Assembly: GCA_025403435.1 (NCBI GenBank)
Contig: CM046350.1
Span: 32,145,346 to 32,209,345, forward strand
Direction of reading: 5' to 3'
DNA: 64,000 bases
Source of the DNA: Artocarpus heterophyllus
Lineage: Eukaryota > Streptophyta > Magnoliopsida > Rosales > Moraceae
Notes under the pieces: generated by a model
Database searches by the model: none
What the model was told of the DNA's origin: nothing
What the model saw: only the letters and a program-made list of their open reading frames with translations
Made by a program: the position numbers and the translations under genes
Part shown: one piece after another, positions 1 through 11,083 of the stretch
How the letters are laid out: each line of letters starts with the position of its first letter
Numbering within the stretch: position 1 is the stretch's first letter

Positions 1-91
1 CTTAAAATTATGTGAAATGATAAGTGCTTTTTATACCAAGACTTGTTAACAAGATCAAAACATTAAACTTACTTAAACTAATAAAAATATA

Positions 92-240
92 TGGGGTTTG
101 ATAATTGTGGTCTGGATCATTTTTTTAGTTGTAAATAGTATAAATTTTTATATGTTATAATAACAATAAAAAAATTATTATAATATAAACCTCTTACATG
201 TTACAATAAAAATAGTTCTAACCATATTATCAAACCCTCT
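92..240. mobile_element. MITE-like element with terminal inverted repeats
   Basis: The left end reads GGGGTTTGATAATTGTGGT and the complement of the right end reads GAGGGTTTGATAATATGGT, so the ends form inverted repeats. The interior is AT-rich, with blocks similar to those at about 2931-3101 and 3117-3277. No clean target duplication is visible. Family membership (Harbinger-like, as for 3117-3277) is inferred. Confidence 0.5.
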
Positions 241-1691
241 AACAGTAGTCCACCAAAAATGCAAAAATCTAACATTTTTTTTAAAGCCATTAAGTTTCTT
301 TTGCTCTAGGCCTTTCTTTGTCTCTGTACATGAACGACTAGGCCCCCTAGGCTTTTGCCTGCGACGAAGCAATACGGGTGGGAAGCTTTCGACGACGGAG
401 AACATAAGCGGCAAAGCTGCAACTAGGTGGTGGTGCGTGAGGTTGGGCGAGCTGGTGCGGGCATATGGGGCTGGCGGGGCTCACGATTGATATAAGATCT
501 AGGCTGAGGAGCAATAACCAAAAGAGATCTTGGGCCGAGAACGACCTCACATGGGAAATGGAAGGAAGATCTCCGCAGGAAGGGGCGAGAGATCTTCAAG
601 GTAGGGGTTGGAGGGAAGGCATGATGGCGACCTTAAGCATCGGACCTAGGGGCGTGGGTGAGCGCAATGACAGTAGAGGCGAAATTGGGTTTCAAGACGG
701 CAATGTGGGCGGAGGGTTGTGAGCTCTGCCATTGCGACGGGGTTGGCTTCTACGACAACAGTGGGGGCTGTGAGTTCCATCATCTACAGGTCGAGAAATT
801 TTACAACCCTAAGTCCTTGGGACTATCCCCCAATCAATCCCATGGTTTTTGGATGATAACTTAACCCACATACGGGGAATAAAAGTTTGATCAATGGTTA
901 ACTTGTTCTGTCAATATTTGTTCCAAACATGGAATAAAGCCTAATCTTAGTCGGAATCTTGTGTGCCAAACACTCCCCTAAAGTACACAATTTTAGCCAA
1001 GTAAACCGTTTTTTAAGACCAAATTTAGCGATGGGGAAGGATTAGGTTTGGTCTGATATAAAATTCCTTAGGGATTTAGAAAACTGTGAGAAGGATGCCC
1101 CTATTTTTTTTGTTGTTTTAATTTAATTTGGAAGAAGTGTGTAAAGTCTTCCATTTGTTAGCAGCGTTTGTTTTTCTTTGTAAATATGCGAAGCCTAGAA
1201 GGATTGACATTTATTCTCTCTCTCTTAAGAAGCGTAAAAATCAAAACATTTAGTCTTTAGATAAATTGGTGGAGCTCAATGATTTACGAAAAAATGGGAT
1301 CAGTGACGATTCCGGAGGAAAAAGAAAAGCTTATACTCTTAATTTGTGCTTGAAGTGAGAGGGGTTTTAAGCGTATAAAATAGATCAGATTGGATTATGT
1401 ATTGATGTTTCTTACATCAAGTTTTTCTCTTCGAGTTTTACTGATAGAGGGTTTTAATCATGTCTTTCTTAACTTGTTGAATAGGAGAATAAATTATAGT
1501 TTTCATTCTGGTGGTTGTTTTCGGATATGGTTGCTTTTTCATTATTATTTTCTTATTTTGCAAGCCTTTTGTGGCTGGAATATTATATTTTTTTTTATTT
1601 TTTGTATTTTTTATTAATAAATTTGATTGATGGATTTGATAGAAAAAAAGTAATTACTTCACATGCCAATTTTAGTTTGAGTGTTTTACAT

Positions 1692-1721
1692 AAATAATAA
1701 TAATAATAATAATAATAATAT
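1692..1721. repeat. (AAT)n microsatellite
   Basis: About nine AAT units in a row. Simple-sequence repeat with no coding content. Confidence 0.9.
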
Positions 1722-2329
1722 AGACATTCATTTGAAATCTATCATAACTAGAAAAAAACTTCGGCAAACTATAAATAAAAATAGAAAAAGGGCCAACCAC
1801 AAATAACCCCTTGGACATTGCTGGATAATGTGCAAGACACTACTGTAATAAAACGACGGGGTTATAAATTTTTGACCTACAACTTTTAAATTTGACCTTG
1901 CTCGACCTTAATATGTTTTTTTTTTCTTTTTTATTTTTTGAAACCTATATACGTTACTTTCCACAAGTTCACTCTCTCTCTTTATTTTTTGTACTATTTT
2001 GGGACATTTATTTGTTTATTTTTTTCTTGTCCTTTTCCACTAATTAAACAAGATTATTTAGCTAAAGAGTGTCTTTCATTGATCATAATAGATTTGTTGA
2101 ACGAGCCATATGAATATATTCTTTTGCTTTCCCTCGTGAGAACTAGATGCACATTGTATCTTTTTATACGTTTCATTAAAATTTATTAGCAGAATCGGTT
2201 TATAATCGAGATTGGTGTTCTTATTAACGATGTCATAATCATCAATATTAGTACATGTTTCTTTGATTTGGAATATAATTATCATTAAAAAAAGCTAGGA
2301 ACCCATAAAAAAGTCCTATTCGACTTTTT

Positions 2330-2360
2330 TATTATTATTATTGTTATTATTATTATTATT
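2330..2360. repeat. (ATT)n microsatellite
   Basis: A run of ATT units with one GTT interruption, about 165 bases upstream of the ankyrin gene's first coding exon. Confidence 0.85.
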
Positions 2361-2524
2361 TCAATTGTTTCTTCTTTCACTCATTAAAATTATATTTATG
2401 TTTTCTTCATTCTATCCCAACCTTTTGTTGATATTGCATGGACTAAACCCCAAGTATGGAAGAAAATTACCTTTGTAATTTAACTCTTTTTAATCTTTTT
2501 TTTTTATTGCTTTAGGTAAAGTTT

Positions 2525-2732
2525 ATGGTCTTTAACCAATTTATGACCCCAAAAAAGGAGGAAGGAATGTACGAGTCAAAAGCAGTCCTGCATATACAAG
2601 ACCAGCAAGGGACAGAAATGACTAAAGTAATTAGTACTGGTGTCCCACAAGTACATGAACATGTGATCCACATTACTGATATTGCCCCTGCTAAACTGCG
2701 GCTTCCATCCTGTCACCTGATGGAGCGCAACA
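2525..2732 (+). CDS. Ankyrin/PGG gene, coding exon 1
   Basis: Encodes residues 1-69 and the first base of codon 70. The donor is ACA|GTAAGC. The segment has no recognised domain; it ends in L-M-E-R-N just before the conserved E-A-R-Q-K-F-F of exon 2. The split codon restores a lysine when joined to 5224. The exact start codon is the least certain point of the model. Confidence 0.75.
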
Positions 2733-5700
2733 GTAAGCTACTCCCTTCTCTGTCTTCTTATCTCGTCTATTTTGGAAATTTCTCCTACAGAATGAATCTG
2801 TTTTTTAACCTTCCTATATGTAAATATATATATATATATATATTTACCCAATTTAATGATTTAAAAATGTGCGAAGACCAATCTATTTTATGTAAAAAGC
2901 GGTCATAAGTGGTAGCAAAGCATATTTATTGAGTATTGAGAAAGGTGGTTTTTATCTCTCTTTTTTTCTTGTTTTAGTTATAAATAGTATAAAATTTTTA
3001 CATGTTATAATAAAAATAAAAAAATTATTATAATGTAAAGTTTTTTTATATTATAGTAAAAATTGTTTTAACCAACAGTTTTACCACCTTTTCAAACACA
3101 CTATTAATTAGCCTAAGAGGGTATTTGGTTAAAATGGTGTGAACCACAAACTCAGTTATAAACAGTGTAAAACTCTTACATACTACAATAAAAAAAAGTT
3201 ACTACAATATAAAGCTCTTACGTGCTACAATAAAAATAGTTCTCATTAATAGTTCCTACCATTAGCCAAATACCTTGTAAATAGTATTAGGTCTTAAATC
3301 CTAAAATATGATTCAGAATGAAAAGGAGTACTTAAAAAGAGAGTGAAAAAAATATCATAAAGTTTGTTTAGCTGTGTAATATAATATCCTAGGACACACC
3401 ACGATGATAATTAGCGATAAAAGTGGATTTTTTTTTTAAATAGCAGTAGTGCCCCCAACAGGGGGAAAAAACAGCAATAGGAAGAAGTTGAGGGGTCATA
3501 AGTCATATCCATATTTTATATATTGATTTTCATTTTGTAGTATGCATATAATATTACTCTACTATGTCAATTATTATAGATTAAAATCTCCCCTATATGA
3601 AATCCATATGATGAAGTCAATGGCGGAGCCAACAATTTTTTTTTTTAAGGGAAAGCATGAATTGAACAAAATTTTTAGAAGTTTTAGAGTCCAAAAAATT
3701 ATGAATTTATATTAAAATATAGTAGAATTTGGATTTATTTGAGATTTTAAGTTTGAAACATATGTAATTAAAAATCAAATTTTAACGTATAATTTAAATA
3801 TTTAATAAAATTTATATAAATATTGTTATAAAAAAAAGGGGACAAATAAGAGATAAATTTGTCAAATTTGAGTTTTGAGGCAATTTCTCAAGGGAAATTG
3901 CAAACAATAAGCGAAAGTAATAGAGCAATAAAAATTATTAGTCCAAAATTTTAATAACTTTAAAAATAGACCAAACTTCTATAAATTGATATTTACTTTT
4001 AAGTAAAATTTCAAAATTGCCTTCATCTTCTTCATCACCTAAAAAAACCCTAGCATTCATTTCCTCTCGCCTCTCCCCCTCTCTCTTCCTCTTTTCTCTT
4101 TGACCTCCGACAACCTCTCCCCTTCGACTCCAATAGGAACGCTTCTCCCCGCTTGGCTCCGTTGATCTCGCATGACTCTGACGACGAAGCTGCTCTTGTA
4201 CTACTTCCAGCACCTGTTCCCCATGCAAATCCAGTGACGGAATGGGCTTACAAATGTGGCGGTAGGGATTGCTCTCCTTTCTTTCTCTCAGTGAGTTTCT
4301 CTTTCTCTCTCCATGACTTTCTCAATTTCTCTGCGCGAATCTGTCACCATCGCCGCCCATTATAGAGAGAGAAAGTCAGCTCAAGGTCCAAACGTGGTGA
4401 CTCCGATGAAGGCACAACATGCTCCTTCGAGGGACTTCACGCGGCCTGCCTTCAACGACTCTAGGGATGATGCATCTAAGGAGGGAAGTGGATGTAAAAA
4501 CCTGAAATGGGTGGGAGAAGAAGGAAGAAAAGAAAAAGAAAAAGAAAATCACAGAAGACTAGGAGAAATGTGGAGGGAGAAGAGAAAAGAGAGAAAAGGG
4601 AAAAAGAGAAGAGAGAAAGACGAGAAAAAAACCCAAATTAAATTATGGGTCTTTATGTAATTCAACTAATTCATAACTCTGTATTTATAATTTTTTTTTG
4701 CCTATTTATTTTTTTGTTTCAAACTTGGTATATTAATTTTTTATTCTTTTACAAGTGTGGTTTATTCTTCTTGTTCTCCTAACTTTTAAACAGTACTTGG
4801 GCTTTACGGGGTCTACGGCAAATTCTCCAAGGGCCCCTTGGGCCCGGCACCCTTGGATAACATTACATTAATACATCTTATTGTGGGGTGTAAACTAAAC
4901 AAATGATTTACATGCCGTTAAAATGAGAAGGACATAAATAGTAGTTAATTTTTTATAGTTTTGATAAGAAGTAGCTAGCCTCCGTCGCTTAGGAAAGGAA
5001 AGTGGTTTTTTTCCCCCTCTTTTTTTGTCTTCTTTTTTTTTTTTTTCAGGAATAGTGAAGCATGTCCAGTAAAAAATTATATGTGGTGATTGTATCAATT
5101 TTTTTTTTTTGTTTGTCGCAACGCAGTAATTAGTTTGCGTGACGTTTTATTTTTTGCTTAATTAAAACCTTTTTCTCAACTTCATCATGACACAATGCTC
5201 TACTTTGGAATTTTGATTTACAGAAGAAGCACGGCAGAAATTCTTTAGAGTTTGTGTACCGCTTTACAAAGCTGCATTAACAGGAGACTGGGAAACCGCA
5301 AGAGTTATTATAGAAGAAGATTCAAGCATTTTGACTGCCAGCATTACAAGCGGAGGTCATACCGTCCTTCACCTCGCAGCAGGAACCGACTGCGTGCAGT
5401 TTGTCGACAAGTTGGTTGGAATGATGAGCCGAGAAGATCTCGAACTGCAAGATCAAAAAGGGAACACCGCCTTGTGTTTTGCGGTCGCAAAGGGAAATGT
5501 ACAGGTCGCTGAAATCTTGCTAGCAAAGAACAAGATTTTGGCAACAATTCGGGGCGGCAAAGGGATGACACCGCTTTATTTGGCTGTGTTGTTTGGACAC
5601 TCTGAAATGGCCCGGCTGTTGTTTCCTACAACTCAAGAAAATTTTGATGAAAAAGATCGGATTGGCACTTTTTTCACATGCATCGACACTGGCATCTACG

Positions 5701-8700
5701 GTATGTATACATGATGATCAATATATTAATCTAACAGTGTCTCCTCTTCCCCCCATATCTATGGGAATAACATACATATCATTTAGGTTCACCCACATGG
5801 GAATAACATACGTATCATTTAGGTTTGGCCAGTGCAAAGTTTCACAAACTGGCAGGGGTGGAGCCATTCAAAAAAATTAGTCAGATGAGGCATGAGCGTG
5901 ACTGAATTAATACGATTTTAGGAGGATAAAACACAAATTTTTATAAAATTTTATAGACAAAATTAAATAAAAAAAATTCAAGGGAGGTGACCACCCATCG
6001 TCGTTCATAGGTAGCTCTACCCTTGCAAAATGCTATTACAAAATAGTATCAATATGTATAACTGTACGTAGGACTATGTAGACGAATACATATGAAATTT
6101 TGTACAATTAACGTAACCACTATGTATTATTTCTTAATTGGCAGCTAACTATGTATTAACCCTTTTCGGTTGCATTTGTTTTTAATTATATTTCATTCAG
6201 CTAAGTCAAGGGCTACATTGTTAATTTTGCAGACTTAGCTCTAGAAATTCTGAAGCTTGATATGTCACTGGCTGTAGCTCGTGACAAGGATGGCAAGACA
6301 GCTTTGCATCTCTTGGCTCAAACACCTTCAGCATTTGCTAACAAGAGTTCAAGAGGGTGGAGTAAACATATCAAATCATGTAAGTTTTTCCCCTCAAAAG
6401 GGGAAAAAAAGGATCTTATAAGTTTTATCCATTTTCAGTACGAAATTTATTTCGCTTGAAATTTTCTTGTTAAAAGTTTTATTAAAAATTAATCAAACTA
6501 AAGGAGTTACAAACCACTCGTACTGTTTTCAACTGTTAGAAACAAATTAAATCCAATAAAGTTTCTACTTATTATAGAAAAAATTCTATAGTTATTATTA
6601 TTTTTTGTTTTGCAGTTAAAAGCATATTTATTAAACTGTAAAGGAATGCAATGGAATTAGAAAGAAAAATAAAATAATAAGAATGATGATCATTCATTAT
6701 CTTTCTAGCATTTACTTATTTATTTGATGGTATAGTGAAAAACAATCTCATGCTCTTGCTAATGTTTAGTTACTGTTAGAGATGGTAATCTTATCAACAT
6801 AATTATTAATTCGATTTACATAACTACAGACATCCATCTTTAGTATTAATTTTATTTATGAGAGATGTGAGGATTGACTTTTCTCATTCTCTATATTATG
6901 ATGTGTCACAAAACTCTCTCATTATTGATTTTACAAGTAAATACATTTTTAATTAAAAAGGAAAGAAAATCACCTTCTATTCTTTCTTTCCTATTCAAAA
7001 TATAATGTGTCCTAGTCTTTATTCTATACCCAATAATATATTTTTTGTGAATTATACAATCAGGGGCGGAGCCTGAAAATTTTTTTAGGAGGCGTAATAG
7101 AACAAAAATTTTGACCTAAAACTATAATGTAATTGTATTAGTTTTAATTAATCCATATTTTTGCCATCATTTTATCTTTTTTTTTTCTTTTTCTAGAATG
7201 AAGTAAGCATGTGATAGAATTCAATTCATTTTTTTTTAACTTGGAGCTCCCAAAATACGAATTTTCATAGTATTATAGATGGTTTATGATTGATTTGGGG
7301 TTTTTAAGTTTTTTTTTTCTTTTAATAATCGGCTATGAAAGCTCAATTAAGAGCCATTAAAGGCAAGAATACAATACATATCCAAAGCCAAGAAAAGGGT
7401 GTCACTTACATTGCTAGACAGTTTAACCGTACTTTTGGCTTATAAGTGGGTTGCTAACACAATTTTGTCACACATAGCCACATCTTGGCTCTAAAACGGA
7501 CCTAGCTAAACCCTTCGTGCTGAGGTTATATATAACAAGGATTAAACTATCGTCTAGCCAAACATTTAAACACCTTCCACCCTTAACGGATGGAGGAGAC
7601 ATATGACCGTCAACCAAAGGTGGGAAAACCACCTCCTTTATTACATCATAACTATCACAACAAAAACAAAAAAAAGCCCAAAATGCAAACAAAAGTAGGG
7701 CCATTAGAGTAAAAACAAGGCAGAGAATAGTCTATTGTCGCCACACCATGTCTTCCACTTCTATATGCCTGTAATTAGGCTTGATCCCCGATGATCCCCT
7801 CCCTCCATCCCACGGCCCATTCAGATCTGGTCTCAAGCCCATGGCCGATGCTCGCCTCTCTTGTCCCTATCAAATCTGGATTGCCATCGGTGACTTTCTC
7901 TCTGTGCGGTACCTCTCTTTCCTTGCCAAAATCCCCTTAACCACGACTATATCCCTACATCCACGGCTCTTACTGGTCGTCCCCACCATGGGCGCTGCCG
8001 TAGCTCTCCATAAGCATCTCCGCCCCGTCTTGCCAGCTCAAAAAGCCGTTGGCCTCCCAAACCTTTGGTTGCTGCAGTTGGACTTCTTCCCGTCCACCCC
8101 GATTCTCCTCCTAGCCCTGCTCTAGTACGAACAGCCTCTCCCTCTCATGGGCCCAAGTCCCGGCATCCATCCCAAAGGCAACGCTAGGTTTTGGACCTGA
8201 AGGGAGAGGGGTCGACGCGTCCTTCACAAAACCTTGTTGTTTCTCTCTATGCATTTTTCCAAAAATTCAAAGTAAAAGCTTGAGATATAATTAAAATATT
8301 TCTAAAAATCCTACCTCGATAATGCAATTTGTAAGATTTCAGAGGGCGAGTAATAACAAAATAGTAAAAATATTTTTTTAGATGCACAAAATTAGAAGGA
8401 GCCATTGGGCTCAGGCCCCTTAGGGCTAATATAGTTGCACCCCTGTTAATACACTAACATGTTTTTTGACTTTCAACTAATGCCAGGTTTGAACTACTTG
8501 AAATTGAAGAGAAAGTACTCAAAGCAAAGTAGTGCCCTTGACCTAGTGAGATGTCTTTGGGAACATGTTTTAACCATTGGTGATCATGAGTATGCCATGA
8601 ACCTGATCAGCCATCCGTCAGAACTAGTGTTTGATGCAACAAAATTGGGCAACTTTGAATTTCTTGCGGAGCTTATTAACTGCTATCCGGATTTAGTATG

Positions 8701-9907
8701 GGCAACCGATAGCCAAAACAGAAGTATAGTCCATGTTGCTGTTTTGCATCGTCATGCAAATATTTTCAACTTAATACACGACATTGGTGCAATTAAAGAC
8801 ATTCTGGCAACTTATGAAGACGATGAGGAGAACAATATATTGCATTTAGCAGCAAAGCTACCCCCTCTGGAACGTCTCAACACTGTATCAGGAGCAGCAT
8901 TACAAATGCAGCAAGAGTTACTGTGGTTTGAGGTACTTCTTTTCAATTCTTTATGACACGAGACTCAGCATTGTGCTTCAGATTGTGCTAAGAAATTAAT
9001 GCTAGAAATACCGACTCTAATCCTAACTTTCTCTACTAATTTTGAGTTCTCTTTCTTTCATTGGTAGGTTTACAAAAGATTGTCTAAAACATTAATTAAT
9101 GTATTTGCTAATTATTAAAAGAGTGACAACTCAAAAGTGCTACAAAAGTTAAGATTAGAGTTGATGTTTTAACTCTACTGTTTTGTTTTTATTAATGATT
9201 TACATTGTGTGTTTGGTGATTGTGTTTCTGTACAAAAATAAGCATATACATTCACCCATGTTATATATGTTCATTTTTATGTCCAGGAGGTCAAAAAGAT
9301 TGCGCAACCTCTTTATGTAAAGGAGAAAAACAAGAAACGACAAAAACCTAAAGAAATATTTACTCGTCAACACAAGACCTTACTAAAAGAAGGAGAGCGA
9401 TGGATGAAAGACACAGCCAATTCATGCATGATTGTGTCGACCCTTATAGCCACTGTCGTTTTTGCAGCTGCATTTAGCTTACCAGGAGGTTATGATAATG
9501 ACTCTGGAACTCCAACCAATCTTCAATACACGTCGTTTCTAATCTTTGTTTTGTCAGATGGGTTGGCGCTATTTTCTTCAGTAGTGGCGATTCTAATGTT
9601 TCTTTCTATCCTCACTTCTCGTTATGCTGAAAATGACTTCCTCAAATCACTGCCGTTGAAGCTGATGATTGGACTAGCATCACTCTTTTTCTCAATGACA
9701 ACCATGATGATAGCTTTCAGCTTCACTTTCGTTATTGCTTATCATCACTATGGGTACTTAAAGTGGGTCCCTTTCTTAATCTCTATATTTGCATTTTGCC
9801 CCATTCTGTTGTTCGCTGTTCTGAAGTTTCCACTTCTGTTTGATACTTTCAGTTCGACATATTGGTCTCGAACTCTTTTCAAGCCGCATAGACACATGTT
9901 GTACTAG
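2525..9907 (+). CDS. Ankyrin-repeat protein with PGG domain (ITN1/ACD6-like), five coding exons
   Basis: Joining 2525-2732, 5224-5700, 6233-6379, 8487-8932 and 9287-9907 gives 1899 bases, one open frame of 632 residues ending in TAG. All four introns start with GT and end with AG; the first three are phase 1, the last phase 0. An N-terminal region of about 70 residues with no recognised domain is followed by ankyrin repeats at about 82-112, 114-146, 149-179, 183-214 and 230-262. The second half holds further degenerate repeats, then a PGG domain with W-M-K-D-T at 465-469 and L-P-G-G at 491-494 and four hydrophobic segments. In this plant family the ankyrin part is cytosolic and the PGG part sits in membrane; members act in salt, ABA or defence signalling. 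The exact role here is inferred only. The start at 2525 is the first ATG of the frame; 2543 and 2567 are alternatives. The coding sequence has no break despite transposons in three introns. Confidence 0.9.
2931..3101. mobile_element. MITE-like element in intron 1
   Basis: The ends GAGTATTGAGAAAGGTGGT and, on the other strand, GTGTGTTTGAAAAGGTGGT form imperfect inverted repeats. The interior shares the AT-rich block found at 92-240. The target duplication is unclear. Confidence 0.5.
3117..3277. mobile_element. Harbinger/Tourist-like MITE in intron 1
   Basis: 161 bases. The ends GAGGGTATTTGG and (complement) CAAGGTATTTGG match at 10 of 12 positions. The element is flanked by TAA on both sides (3114-3116 and 3278-3280). 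A three-base T-rich target duplication with GGGT-TTTGG ends is the known pattern of PIF/Harbinger MITEs. A similar element lies at 49082-49246. Confidence 0.72.
3618..4855. mobile_element. Probable non-autonomous hAT-like insertion in intron 1, with G+C-rich cargo
   Basis: The left end CAATGGCGGAGCC resembles the Tip100-type hAT end seen more clearly at 5853 and 7061. The right end complements to CAAGGGTGCCGGG. Flanking octamers GATGAAGT and GATAACAT agree at five of eight bases, as in an old 8-base duplication. Inside, about 4030-4650 is much richer in G+C than the surrounding intron and ends in a long purine tract (4510-4635). No transposase is visible. Confidence 0.4.
5224..5700 (+). CDS. 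Ankyrin/PGG gene, exon 2 (main ankyrin block)
   Basis: Acceptor ...TTTACAG|AAG, donor TACG|GTATGT. Encodes residues 70-228 with four ankyrin repeats. Typical signatures are T-V-L-H-L-A-A at 116-122, G-N-T-A-L at 149-153 and G-M-T-P-L-Y-L-A-V at 183-191. The exon ends one base into codon 229, completed as Asp by exon 3. Confidence 0.92.
5853..6025. mobile_element. hAT-type MITE in intron 2
   Basis: 173 bases. It begins CAGGGGTGGAGC and its right end complements to CAAGGGTAGAGC, so the terminal repeats match at 10 of 12. Flanking octamers CAAACTGG and CAAAATGC match at six of eight, fitting a decayed 8-base hAT duplication. It lies wholly within intron 2 of the ankyrin gene. Confidence 0.68.
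6233..6379 (+). CDS. Ankyrin/PGG gene, exon 3
   Basis: Acceptor TTTTGCAG|ACTTAG, donor TCAT|GTAAGT. Encodes residues 229-277 with one ankyrin repeat (D-G-K-T-A-L-H-L-L-A at 248-257). The segment after it ends in W-S-K-H-I-K-S, as in other PGG-type plant ankyrin proteins. It leaves one base that exon 4 completes as Cys 278. Confidence 0.9.
7061..8445. mobile_element. Non-autonomous hAT-like element (1.4 kb) in intron 3
   Basis: It starts CAGGGGCGGAGCC, the characteristic end of Tip100-type hAT elements, and its right end complements to CAGGGGTGCAACT, matching at nine of 13. No clean 8-base duplication remains. The middle (about 7470-8220) is G+C-rich and lacks a transposase. It ends 41 bases before exon 4 and accounts for most of this 2.1-kb intron. 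Confidence 0.55.
8487..8932 (+). CDS. Ankyrin/PGG gene, exon 4
   Basis: Acceptor ATGCCAG|GTTTG, donor TTTGAG|GTACTT. Encodes residues 278-426. It contains the second, degenerate ankyrin group, with the stretches N-R-S-I-V-H-V-A-V-L-H-R-H and N-I-L-H-L-A-A-K that are typical of this family just before the PGG domain. It ends at a codon boundary (Glu 426). Confidence 0.92.
9287..9907 (+). CDS. Ankyrin/PGG gene, last exon (PGG membrane domain)
   Basis: Acceptor TGTCCAG|GAGGTC. Encodes residues 427-632 and the stop codon. A basic stretch (K-E-K-N-K-K-R-Q-K) precedes the PGG domain. Four hydrophobic segments lie at about 474-490, 511-535, 553-579 and 587-612. The protein stops 20 residues after the last one, with a short basic tail. 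Confidence 0.93.
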   Translation, partial: EVKKIAQPLYVKEKNKKRQKPKEIFTRQHKTLLKEGERWMKDTANSCMIVSTLIATVVFAAAFSLPGGYDNDSGTPTNLQYTSFLIFVLSDGLALFSSVVAILMFLSILTSRYAENDFLKSLPLKLMIGLASLFFSMTTMMIAFSFTFVIAYHHYGYLKWVPFLISIFAFCPILLFAVLKFPLLFDTFSSTYWSRTLFKPHRHMLY

Positions 9908-10094
9908 GATATTAAGTTGAATGTTATGTTCCACGTTAGTGAATCGGCATAGTTATGTATATCCTTTCAATCAGGCTTTTATGGATACATTTAACTTCTT
10001 TTCATCAGTAGTTTACTTGTATGTATATAGTTCTCTCAATAATAATGTAATTTTTTAAGTATTGGGTTAGTTATATATATATATATATATATAT
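9908..10094 (+). other. Probable 3' untranslated region of the ankyrin gene, with (AT)n
   Basis: After the stop codon comes AT-rich DNA with AATAATAAT near 10038, a plausible near-upstream polyadenylation element, and then an (AT)n run at about 10071-10093. The LTR remnant begins directly after this run. The cleavage site cannot be fixed from sequence alone. Confidence 0.5.
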
Positions 10095-11083
10095 TGTCAC
10101 ACACCTGAATCAAGTGGTGATGTGGTAGTTTAATTAAAATAAATAAACAAGATTAATTAAACATGTTGGTTAATTTATTAATATTTTAAGGAAAACATTT
10201 TAAGTAAATTATAAAAATGTGAAAAATTTTAAACCTTTTAGAAATATCATCAACATTAAAAGTTAGCAAATTAAAGTTTTGGAAATAACCTCAAAGTAAT
10301 CTTAAAACATAAAACCTGTCAGAGTAATCTGGATCCTATCAAACCTCATACGGTGTACACATAATACAGACATATGAGAAATATAACAAAACCACAGTCC
10401 AATAGAGCATAATCAAAGTCTTCATTATTACATGCCTTAATAGAGAAAATAGATAATCTAAAAAACGCATGGTCTGCGTGAGAATATCAGCAACATCCTA
10501 TTCGGCAGTGTACTGCGAACCACCCAACGGAAGGATTTAAAAACATAATAGTAGAATCATGCACGAACGAAAGGCTTAGTAGGACTTGGGTTTTAAAATT
10601 ATCATTTATAAAATAAAATAAATGAATTTAACTGCAATTCAGAGGAATAATAAATAATCAAGTAAATTTATGCTCATCATTCATGTCCTATGATTATTTC
10701 AAATCATAAATTAATGTTTACTATGTGCAAAGCCTACTAATCACCACCATAGCGACTCAGCTTAGTTTTGGGATTTGCCCATAAGGTCGCTATCTATACG
10801 ACCTGATCTTTGTGTGTAACATCATGCTCTTATATATAATTCCGAACGGGGATTCTTAGTCGATTCGGTGTCCAGTATCATTTTATCATATTATTTATCA
10901 AGTACATTTTTACCGAGTTATCATTTTACATTTATTATTATTGATTCATTATGATCATCCAATAAACTCTTGGAAATAAATAAACACATGTAATTCAATT
11001 CTTGAAAACGTTTTAAGAAGATATAGTGTGGCAAAACCCTCTTAAAGTCATGGCCATTGAAAAAGAAGGGTCTGGAATCCTAC
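10095..11083. mobile_element. Truncated gypsy-type LTR remnant
   Basis: It begins TGTCACACACC. It resembles the solo LTR at 41842-43985 in several blocks: a left end rich in TTAATTAA, the phrase GGCTTAGTAGGACT, a block with CCTGATCTTTG and GCATCAT-like words, and GAAGGG...AATCCTAC near the right. It breaks off where another LTR-like sequence begins at 11084. No coding content. Confidence 0.5.

Larger units (their letters stand above)
1..2524. other. Upstream flank of the ankyrin gene, no gene seen
   Basis: This AT-rich flank holds a MITE-like element near 92-240 and a G+C-rich island at about 300-800. It also has an (AAT)n run at about 1692-1721 and an (ATT)n run at about 2330-2360. The short open frames in the island lack any recognisable domain. 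A possible splice acceptor (pyrimidine-rich tract ending in TTTAG near 2516) lies just before the predicted start codon, so an untranslated first exon could lie in this stretch. I could not place it or a promoter. Confidence 0.5.

Noticed and set aside
465..864. G+C-rich open frames upstream of the ankyrin gene as a separate gene
   Set aside because: Gly/Arg-rich, no recognised domain, no continuation. Better described as a compositional island of unknown origin.
1390..1697. Hydrophobic short frames (75 and 60 codons)
   Set aside because: They lie in very T-rich DNA, overlap each other in different frames, and have no domain or splice context.
7053..8453. An 8-base target duplication around the intron 3 hAT-like element
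   Set aside because: The flanking octamers TATACAAT and TTAATACA agree no better than chance, so only the inverted ends were used.
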